A stretch of DNA of 51,641 bases from Alphaproteobacteria bacterium. Its GTDB lineage: Bacteria; Pseudomonadota; Alphaproteobacteria; Bin95. The notes beneath the pieces are model-generated. The model saw only the letters and a list, made by a program, of their open reading frames with translations, was not told where the DNA came from and did not search any database. The position numbers were made by a program, and so were the translations under genes. This document shows, piece by piece, positions 41,480 through 51,641 of this stretch (position 1 is its first letter; every line of letters starts with the position of its first letter). The stretch covers positions 1-51,641 of the forward strand of contig JAJDYL010000039.1 of the NCBI GenBank assembly GCA_022825195.1, written 5' to 3'.

Positions 41480-43078
41480 ATGGGCTATCCACTACGCGCT
41501 GCCGCATTCGGCCTTGGCGTGGCAATGCTGGCCGGATACGCCGGCACGGCGCTCGCGCAGAAGGACGGCGGCGTCCTGAAATTCTACCATCGCGGCACGC
41601 CGCCGAGCGGCTCGATCCACGAAGAGGCGACCAACTCGACGGTCGCGCCTTACATGGGCGTCTTCAACAATCTCGTCATGTACAGGCAGGACGTGGCGAA
41701 GAACAGCCTCGACACCATCGTGCCGGACCTGGCGGAGAGCTGGAGCTGGAACGGTGACGGCACCGAGCTCACCTTCAAGCTGCGCCAGGGCGTCCAGTGG
41801 CATGACGGCAAGCCGTTCACTGCCGCCGATGTGAAATGCACCTGGGACCTCGTGCTCGGCAACAGCAAACCGAAGCTGCGCAAGAACCCGCGCAAGTCCT
41901 GGTACAAGAACCTCGAGGAAATCACCACGAACGGCGACCATGAGGCGACTTTCCACCTGAAGCGACCGCAGCCGGCCTTCGTCGCGCTGCTGGCCTCCGG
42001 CTATTCGCCTGTCTATCCCTGCCACGTGCCGCCGAAGAAGATGCGCACGGCGCCGATCGGAACCGGACCGTTCAAGTTCGTCAGCCTCAAGCAGAACGAG
42101 CATGTGAAGTTCACGAAGAACGAGAACTATTGGAAGGAAGGCAAGCCGCATCTCGACGGGCATGAGTGGACCATCATCAAGAGCCGCTCGACTCGCGTGC
42201 TGGCCTTCATCGCCGGCGAGTTCGATATGACCTTCAATGTCGATGTCACCATCCCGCTGCTGAAGGACATCAAGTCCCAGGCGCCGAACGCCGTCTGCGA
42301 GCTGGTGACCACCAATGTCAGCGCCAACCTGATCGTCAACCAGGACAATCCGCCCTTCGACAATGCGGATGTCCGCAAGGCCATGGTGCTCACCATCGAC
42401 CGTCAGGCCTTCATCGACATTCTGGGCCACGGAGAGTACCAGAGAGGCGGCGCGATGATGCCGCCGCCGTCGGGCGTCTGGGGCATGCCTCCGGAGTTCC
42501 TTAAGACAGTTGCGGGCTATAATCCCGATGTCGAGGCGAACCGGGCCGAAGCGCGCAAGATCATGGAAGGCCTCGGCTACGGGCCGGACAACCGGCTCAA
42601 GATCAAGGTTTCAACCCGGAACATCGCCGTCTATCGCGACCCGGCCGTGATCCTGATCGACCACCTCAAGCACATCTACATCGACGGCGAGCTCGACACG
42701 GTCGAGACCAGCAACTGGCATGCCAAGGTGGCCCGCAAGGACTACATGGTCGGCATGAACCTGACCGGTGCGGGCGTGGACGATCCGGACGCCAACTTCT
42801 ACGAGAACTACTCCTGCGGCTCGCAGCGCAACTATACGGGCTACTGCAAGGAGGAGATGGAGGCGCTGTTCGAGAAGCAGTCGATGATGACCGACCAGGA
42901 AGAGCGCAAGAAGCTCATCTGGGAAATCGACAAGAAGCTCCAGGAAGACGCAGCCAGGCCGATGATCTACCACATCAAGTCGGCCCAGTGCTGGCAGCCC
43001 TACGTCAAGGGCTTCGTCACGCATGTGAACAGCATCTACAACAACTGGCGCCTGGAAGACGTCTGGCTCGACAAGTAG
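41480..43078 (+). CDS. Peptide/nickel-type ABC substrate-binding protein (SBP family 5)
   Basis: 532 residues. Sec signal peptide 1-26 (MGYPLRAAAFGLGVAMLAGYAG then TALA). The mature protein has the DppA/OppA core: SWSWNGDGTELTFKLRQGVQWHDGKPFTAADV (in parts), RKAMVLTIDRQAFID and a C-terminal QWQPYVKGF-like segment (CWQPYVKGF). Captures di/oligopeptides, opines or similar compounds in the periplasm. First gene of the SBP-B-C-D-F operon; a hairpin terminator separates it from the permease gene so it can be made in excess. Confidence 0.93.
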   Translation: MGYPLRAAAFGLGVAMLAGYAGTALAQKDGGVLKFYHRGTPPSGSIHEEATNSTVAPYMGVFNNLVMYRQDVAKNSLDTIVPDLAESWSWNGDGTELTFKLRQGVQWHDGKPFTAADVKCTWDLVLGNSKPKLRKNPRKSWYKNLEEITTNGDHEATFHLKRPQPAFVALLASGYSPVYPCHVPPKKMRTAPIGTGPFKFVSLKQNEHVKFTKNENYWKEGKPHLDGHEWTIIKSRSTRVLAFIAGEFDMTFNVDVTIPLLKDIKSQAPNAVCELVTTNVSANLIVNQDNPPFDNADVRKAMVLTIDRQAFIDILGHGEYQRGGAMMPPPSGVWGMPPEFLKTVAGYNPDVEANRAEARKIMEGLGYGPDNRLKIKVSTRNIAVYRDPAVILIDHLKHIYIDGELDTVETSNWHAKVARKDYMVGMNLTGAGVDDPDANFYENYSCGSQRNYTGYCKEEMEALFEKQSMMTDQEERKKLIWEIDKKLQEDAARPMIYHIKSAQCWQPYVKGFVTHVNSIYNNWRLEDVWLDK

Positions 43079-43103
43079 CCGGACCCTTGCAACATGCGAT
43101 GAG

Positions 43104-43133
43104 CCGGGGCGTCCCTTGAGGCGTCCCGGTTTT
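43104..43133 (+). terminator. Intrinsic terminator or attenuator after the binding-protein gene
   Basis: 10-base stem CCGGGGCGTC / GGCGTCCCGG (with two G-U pairs), 6-base loop CCTTGA, followed by TTTT. It lies in the 102-base gap between the binding-protein stop and the permease start, all on the same strand. A leaky terminator here is a common way to express the binding protein above the membrane subunits. Confidence 0.6.
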
Positions 43134-43180
43134 CCTGCAATCGATCTGTTGCCTGGAGCACGGGCAAGAGGGGGCAGGCC

Positions 43181-44128
43181 TTGAGCGCCTATATCGTCAA
43201 GCGCTTCCTGTTGATGATCCTGACGCTTGTCGGGATGTCGATCATCATCTTCGTGCTGCTGCGGCTGATGCCCGGCAATATCGCTGACATCATGTTCGAC
43301 TCCGCCGGGTTCGTGGACCCGGAGGAGAAGGCCAATATCGAGCGGGAACTCGGCCTCGACCAGCCGATCCCGGTCCAGTATTTCGAGTGGATCCGCGGGC
43401 TGATCGTCTGGGACCTCGGCTTCTCCTACGTCTCCGAGATGCCTGTGGTGGACGAGTTGCAGCCGCGTATCCCGATCACGGCCAAGCTCGCCGCGCTCTC
43501 GCTCTTCTTCTCGGTCCTGTTCGGCCTGCCGCTCGGCGTCATCAGCGCCGTGCGCCAGAACTCGGCGATGGACTACATCCTGCGCTGCATTTCGCTGAGC
43601 GGCCTCTCGCTTCCTTCTTTCTGGCTCGCCCTGCTGATCTTGATGGCCTTCGTCCAGTATGCGGGCTCGATCCCGATCTACATGGACCCGCCGGACAATC
43701 TCTGGGACGAGCTGCTGCTCTACAGCATCCCGGCGGCTGCGGTCGGCTTCCGCTCTTCGGCGCTCATCATGCGGCTCACGCGGTCTTCCATGCTGGAGGT
43801 AATGCGCCAGGACTATATCCGCACGGCGCGCTCCAAGGGAGCAACCGACAACTCCGTCAATTACCACCACGCGCTCAAGAACGCCGTGCTGCCCGTGACG
43901 ACCATTATCGGCATCGAAGCCGCCTTCCTCATCGGCGGGCTCATCATCACCGAGACGGTGTTCAACATTCCGGGCGTCGCCCATTTCCTGGTCGAGGCGA
44001 TCCTGATGCGCGACTACCCGATCGTGCAGAACCTCGTGATGCTGATCGCGCTCGTGACCGTGCTCATCAACTTCCTCGTGGACATGCTCTACGCGGTGCT
44101 CGACCCGAGGATCAAATATGCCGACTGA
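43181..44128 (+). CDS. Peptide ABC transporter permease, DppB-like (system 1)
   Basis: 315 residues from a TTG start with GAGGGGG 6 bases upstream. MSAYIVKRFLLMILTLVGMSIIIFVLLRLMPGN (in parts) is the canonical DppB N-terminus: one helix and the RLMPG motif. The EAA coupling loop is at about 208-238 (DYIRTARSKGATDN). Six membrane helices. Inner-membrane pore half with the DppC-like partner. Confidence 0.93.
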   Translation: MSAYIVKRFLLMILTLVGMSIIIFVLLRLMPGNIADIMFDSAGFVDPEEKANIERELGLDQPIPVQYFEWIRGLIVWDLGFSYVSEMPVVDELQPRIPITAKLAALSLFFSVLFGLPLGVISAVRQNSAMDYILRCISLSGLSLPSFWLALLILMAFVQYAGSIPIYMDPPDNLWDELLLYSIPAAAVGFRSSALIMRLTRSSMLEVMRQDYIRTARSKGATDNSVNYHHALKNAVLPVTTIIGIEAAFLIGGLIITETVFNIPGVAHFLVEAILMRDYPIVQNLVMLIALVTVLINFLVDMLYAVLDPRIKYAD

Positions 44129-44166
44129 CCGAATTTCTTGCGATCCGGGTCTCGGGGATCAGGGCG

Positions 44167-45060
<894 letters not shown>

Positions 45061-45082
45061 GCCGGAACATGGGGTGCGCAAC

Positions 45083-46149
45083 ATGACCTCCGATACGATG
45101 CCGGTCCTCGACGAGGGCGCTGCGGCGGCCACGGAAGCGCCGGCCGGGGAAAGCGCGCTGGAGGTGAAGGACCTGCAAACCTGGTTCTACACCCGCCAGG
45201 GGATCGTCAAGGCCGTGGACGGGGTCTCTTTTAACCTCCGCAAGGGCGAGACGCTCGGAATCGTGGGCGAGTCGGGCTGCGGCAAGAGCATCACCGCGCT
45301 TTCCGTCATGCGCCTCGTGCCGGACCCGCCGGGCCGCATCATCGGCGGCCGCGTGACGCTGGACGGGCGCGACCTGCTGGACCTCGACGAGGCCGAGATG
45401 CGCCTGGTGCGCGGCAACGACATCTCCATGATCTTCCAGGAGCCGATGACCTCGCTCAACCCGGTGCTGACCATCGGCTACCAGATCGCCGAGGCGCTGA
45501 TCCTGCACCGGGACCTGAGCCGCGCCGAGGCGCTTTCGCGGGCGGTGGAGATGCTCGACATGATGCGCATTCCCGAGCCGGCGCAGCGCGCGAGGGAATA
45601 TCCGCACCAGCTTTCCGGCGGCATGCGCCAGCGCGCGATGATCGCGATGGCGCTCGCCTGCAACCCGAAGGTGCTGATCGCAGACGAGCCGACCACGGCG
45701 CTCGATGTCACCATCCAGGCGCAGATCCTGGACCTCATCGTGCGTTTGCAGAAGGAACTCGGCACCGCCGTCATCCTGATTACCCACGACCTTGGCGTCG
45801 TCGCGGAAACCACCCAGCGCATCATCGTCATGTATGCGGGCCGGAAGGTGGAGGAGGCGGATGTCGTGCCGCTGTTCTCCAATCCCATGCACCCCTATAC
45901 CCACGGCCTGATGGCCTCCGTACCGAGGCTCGCCATCATGAGCGGCGAGGACAGCGCCGCCGCCGAGCGGCTCGAGGAGATTCCGGGCATCGTGCCGCCG
46001 CTGAACAACCTGCCGCCCGGTTGCGCCTTCGCGCCCCGCTGCCGCTTCGCCGACGACCGCTGCCGCGCGGAATATCCGCCCTACCAGGAGAAGCAGCCCG
46101 GCCACTGGGCCGCCTGCTGGCATTCGGAGCACCTGTTCGGAGCGGGCGC

Positions 46150-46153
<4 letters not shown>
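45083..46153 (+). CDS. Peptide ABC transporter ATPase, DppD-like (system 1)
   Basis: 356 residues. Walker A GESGCGKS at 62-69, Q-loop [11 protein letters not shown], signature LSGGMRQR near 177-184, Walker B VLIADEP and switch His in LITHDLGV. The C-terminal oligopeptide-transporter extension has [17 protein letters not shown] with clustered cysteines, which in related ATPases bind an Fe-S cluster. Overlaps the next ATPase gene by ATGA. Confidence 0.95.
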
Positions 46154-47139
<986 letters not shown>

Positions 47140-47249
47140 GGCGGAAGGAGCAGGCCGCGCCGCCTTGACAGCGCCGCCGCCTAGCAAGCAGTCTGCCCGG
47201 CGGAGCGAGGGGAGGGCGTTCGTCACGATGCGCGGCTGGCGGGAACCGG

Positions 47250-48212
47250 ATGTATAGCTATATCGTGCGCCGGCTGGCGTTCGGGGGAATCACGGTGTTC
47301 GGCGTGTCCATCATCGTGTTCCTCATTATGCGGATCATGCCGGGCGATCCGCTGACCGCAATCTTCGGCCCGGAGGGCATGACCAAGCTCACCGAGGCGC
47401 AGCGGCAGAGCTACATGGAGGAGCTGGGCCTCGCCGATCCGCTGATCGTCCAGTATCTCAACTGGATCATGGACATTGTGAGAGGCGAACTCGGCCGTTC
47501 GTTCTTCCGGGCGGAGAGCGTCGGTGAGATGGTGCTGCGCCGCGGCCCGCTGACGGCGCAGATCGCCATCCTGTCGGTCATCCTCTCGTGGATACTGGGC
47601 ATCCCGGTGGCCATCATCAGCGCGCTGCGCCCCAATACCGCCGCAGACAACACCGCCCGCGTGATCTCGATCACCTGCCTTGCCGTGCCGGGATTCTGGC
47701 TCGGCATGCTGATCGTGCTGGGCCTCCTGTTCGGCTTCGGCTACCGCGCGCCGCAGACGGCCGGCGGCGCCGGCCTGTTCGAAGACCCCGGAACCGTGTT
47801 GCAGATCATCATCGGGCCGGCCTTCGTGCTGGCGCTGGGGCAGGCCGCCTACATCGCCCGCATGGCGCGTTCCAGCCTGCTGGAGGTGATCCGCGAGGAC
47901 TATGTGCGCACGGCCAGGGCCAAGGGGCTGAACGGGCGCCTCGTGGTCAGCCTCCACGCGCTGCCCAACGCGCTGCTGCCCGTCATCACGCTCTCCGGAA
48001 TCCTGCTGGGATTCGTGCTGGCCGGGTCGATTCCGGTGGAGCGCGCCTTCGGCACCCCGGGGCTCGGCTACGCCATGTTCACGGCGGTCAATGAGCGCGA
48101 CATCTTCGTCATGCAGAACCTCGTCTTTCTCTATGCCGTGGTGTTCGTGATGCTGAATATTACCGTCGACATCATCATCGCCTGGATCGACCCGAGGATC
48201 AGATACCAATGA
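47250..48212 (+). CDS. Peptide ABC transporter permease, DppB-like (system 2)
   Basis: 320 residues. MYSYIVRRLAFGGITVFGVSII and FLIMRIMPGDPL are the DppB N-terminal pattern; the EAA loop is DYVRTARAKGLNGR. Paralogous to the DppB of system 1 but well diverged, so the duplication is old or the second system came from elsewhere. Upstream, TTGACA at 47165-47170 could be a -35 but no matching -10 was found. The stop overlaps the DppC start (ATGA). Confidence 0.93.
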   Translation: MYSYIVRRLAFGGITVFGVSIIVFLIMRIMPGDPLTAIFGPEGMTKLTEAQRQSYMEELGLADPLIVQYLNWIMDIVRGELGRSFFRAESVGEMVLRRGPLTAQIAILSVILSWILGIPVAIISALRPNTAADNTARVISITCLAVPGFWLGMLIVLGLLFGFGYRAPQTAGGAGLFEDPGTVLQIIIGPAFVLALGQAAYIARMARSSLLEVIREDYVRTARAKGLNGRLVVSLHALPNALLPVITLSGILLGFVLAGSIPVERAFGTPGLGYAMFTAVNERDIFVMQNLVFLYAVVFVMLNITVDIIIAWIDPRIRYQ

Positions 48213-49120
48213 CCGTGCAGCCTGAAACCGCGACCGCGGAGGAATCCCGCCGGGCCGTGCAGCCGCTGCCGATCCGCGTGTGGGGCGGCCTCAGGCACTT
48301 CGGACGCCGCTCTCCGCTGTCGGCGTTCTGGGGCTGCGTTGCGCTCCTGATCGTGGCCATGGCGGTAGCCGCGCCGGTCATCGCGCCCTATCCCCCGCTC
48401 AAGTCCGATTTCCGGAGCATGCAGAAGGCGCCCTACGAAGAGCATCTGTTCGGCACGGACCAGATCGGCCGCGACACGCTGAGCCGCGTCATCCACGGCA
48501 GCCGCACCTCGCTCATCGTCGCCTTCGCCGCGGTGCTGCTCGGCACCACGCTCGGGTCGTTCTGGGGCCTGGCATGCGGCTTCCTCGGAGGGCGGTTCGA
48601 CATTGTGAGCCAGCGCATCATCGAGTTTCTCCAGTCATTTCCGGACCTGATACTCGCAATGGCGATTGCGATGGCGCTGGGTTCGGGCACCGGGACGGTC
48701 ATCATCGCCATCGCGATTACCCGAATACCCTTCGGCGGACGCGTCATCCGCTCCGTCGTGCTGTCGCTCAAGGAGATGTCGTTCGTGGAGGCGGCGCGCA
48801 GCCTCGGCGCATCCAACATGCGCATCATGCTCTTCCATATCCTGCCGCAATGCGTGGCGCCCTACCTGATCCTCGCGACGACGCATCTCGGCGTGGCGAT
48901 CATCATCGAGGCCTCGCTCGGCTTCCTCGGCGTCGGCATCCCGCCGCCCGCGCCGACCTGGGGCAACATGCTGGCGGACGCGCTCAATGCCGGCATCGTG
49001 CCGCCCTGGTGGCTGGTGCTGTTCCCCGGTGTGGCGATCACCATCACGGTGCTGGCGTTCAACCTGTTCGGCGACGGCATCCGCGACGTGCTCGACCCGC
49101 GCCTGCGCGGCGCGGTCTGA
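48209..49120 (+). CDS. Peptide ABC transporter permease, DppC-like (system 2)
   Basis: 303 residues. Contains FGTDQIGRDTLSRVIHGSRTSL, the DppC signature, the EAA loop MSFVEAARSLGASN, and EASLGFLGVGIPPPAPTWGNML. It ends 18 bases before the convergent stop of the DppF-like gene, so in this locus the permease pair and ATPase pair are on opposite strands. Confidence 0.93.
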   Translation: MTVQPETATAEESRRAVQPLPIRVWGGLRHFGRRSPLSAFWGCVALLIVAMAVAAPVIAPYPPLKSDFRSMQKAPYEEHLFGTDQIGRDTLSRVIHGSRTSLIVAFAAVLLGTTLGSFWGLACGFLGGRFDIVSQRIIEFLQSFPDLILAMAIAMALGSGTGTVIIAIAITRIPFGGRVIRSVVLSLKEMSFVEAARSLGASNMRIMLFHILPQCVAPYLILATTHLGVAIIIEASLGFLGVGIPPPAPTWGNMLADALNAGIVPPWWLVLFPGVAITITVLAFNLFGDGIRDVLDPRLRGAV

Positions 49121-49138
49121 GCCTACGGTTCTCCCGAC

Positions 49139-51237
<2,099 letters not shown>

Positions 51238-51344
51238 AATCGAAGCTCCTTAGGATGCGGTAGGCTCCCGCGACGGCGGCATCGGCCGACAGCATATCGC
51301 ATTAGGGGGCGCAACGGCCCCGGATTCAAGCAGGGAGGAGCATT

Positions 51345-51641
51345 ATGGCTCGAAAAGGATTTCTGAACCCGCACTGGTCGCGGCGGCACTTCCTTCAGGG
51401 GGGCGCGGCGCTGGCTGCTGCGGGTGCGTACGGCTTGTCTTCGCGCAAGGCGAACGCCGCCATTCCGATGGAATATGACGGCTCGAAATTCCAGCTTGCG
51501 GCGACGGAGCCGAACCCGAAATCCGGCGGCGTGCTGCGCTACGGCATCACCATGCGTCCGCCGCATCTCGACTTCCACCAGTCGGGCACGATCAACAATC
51601 TCGGCAGTCAGGCCTGCATGTACGACAACCTGATCCGCCAT
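51345..51641 (+). CDS. Peptide ABC substrate-binding protein, N-terminal part (system 2, cut by window end)
   Basis: 99 codons to the window edge. Twin-arginine signal: SRRHFLQGG at about 12-20, followed by a weakly hydrophobic Ala-rich core and a likely cleavage after KANA near residue 38. So, unlike the Sec-exported binding protein of system 1, this one should leave the cell folded via Tat. The mature part shows SGGVLRYGITMRPPHLDFHQ, the family 5 start. GGGAGGAG lies 4 bases before the ATG. The rest of the gene is outside the window. Confidence 0.9.
   Translation, partial: MARKGFLNPHWSRRHFLQGGAALAAAGAYGLSSRKANAAIPMEYDGSKFQLAATEPNPKSGGVLRYGITMRPPHLDFHQSGTINNLGSQACMYDNLIRH

Noticed and set aside
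47165..47170. Perfect TTGACA before the second DppB gene
   Set aside because: No -10-like hexamer at 16-18 bases; kept only as a remark in the gene entry.

Overview
The window is very GC-rich, densely packed chromosomal DNA. Many genes start by 4-8 base stop/start overlaps, and GTG or TTG starts are used in places. Gene content (GlnE, CoxMSL-type hydroxylase, HyuA/HyuB, class III cyclase, many periplasmic-binding-protein transporters) and style fit an alphaproteobacterium with a catabolic, scavenging lifestyle. The genus cannot be read from the sequence. No rRNA, tRNA or CRISPR array was seen.

Layout, left to right. (1) 1-2644, minus: truncated MFS gene, AMP-forming acyl-CoA synthetase and a lactonase-like metallo-beta-lactamase enzyme. 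A 14-TM DHA2-type exporter follows on plus (2710-4254). (2) 4251-8518, minus: a TauABC/SsuABC-like importer followed directly by the two subunits of a class I Fe-S hydro-lyase (fumarase/tartrate dehydratase type), probably one operon. (3) 8695-12349: M81 metallopeptidase divergent from a threonine-synthase-like PLP enzyme, then a secreted protein of unknown role. (4) 12373-18173, accessory-looking: VapBC-type toxin-antitoxin pair, class III nucleotide cyclase, DUF4268 nuclease-like protein of lower GC, a conserved hypothetical and a PcfJ-like protein. (5) 18354-21900: two coupled SDR oxidoreductases, a tandem EthD protein, an HbpS/GlcG-like protein and a DUF1326 protein. (6) 26623-21901, minus: molybdenum hydroxylase coxM-S-L-like genes coupled to an ornithine-cyclodeaminase-family gene. 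(7) 26624-27743: a 13-bp perfect palindrome and a small insertion-sequence remnant with terminal repeats, then a promoter-like region. (8) 27744-32850: hydantoinase/oxoprolinase HyuA-HyuB facing a coupled pair of Asp/Glu-racemase-like genes, one of which encodes a protein with no cysteine at all. (9) 32961-41348, plus: DUF898 membrane protein with an M48 protease, a YbdK-type carboxylate-amine ligase, GlnE, an ammonium transporter and a lone STAS protein. (10) 41480-51641: two complete Dpp/Opp-type peptide ABC systems. The first is a standard SBP-B-C-D-F operon with a hairpin terminator/attenuator after the binding protein. The second is split into B-C (plus), F-D (minus) and a Tat-exported binding protein (plus, cut by the window end).

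Overall theme: uptake of small nitrogenous or organic-acid compounds by several ABC systems, followed by ring opening, racemisation, hydroxylation and short-chain dehydrogenation. GlnE plus an ammonium transporter form a nitrogen-status module. Substrate assignments are inferences from family and neighbourhood. The most unusual signals are the cysteine-free racemase paralogue coupled to its cysteine-bearing sister, the ABC importer fused in operon with a class I dehydratase, the accessory block around the cyclase, DUF4268 and PcfJ genes, and the lone transposase remnant with repeated ends.
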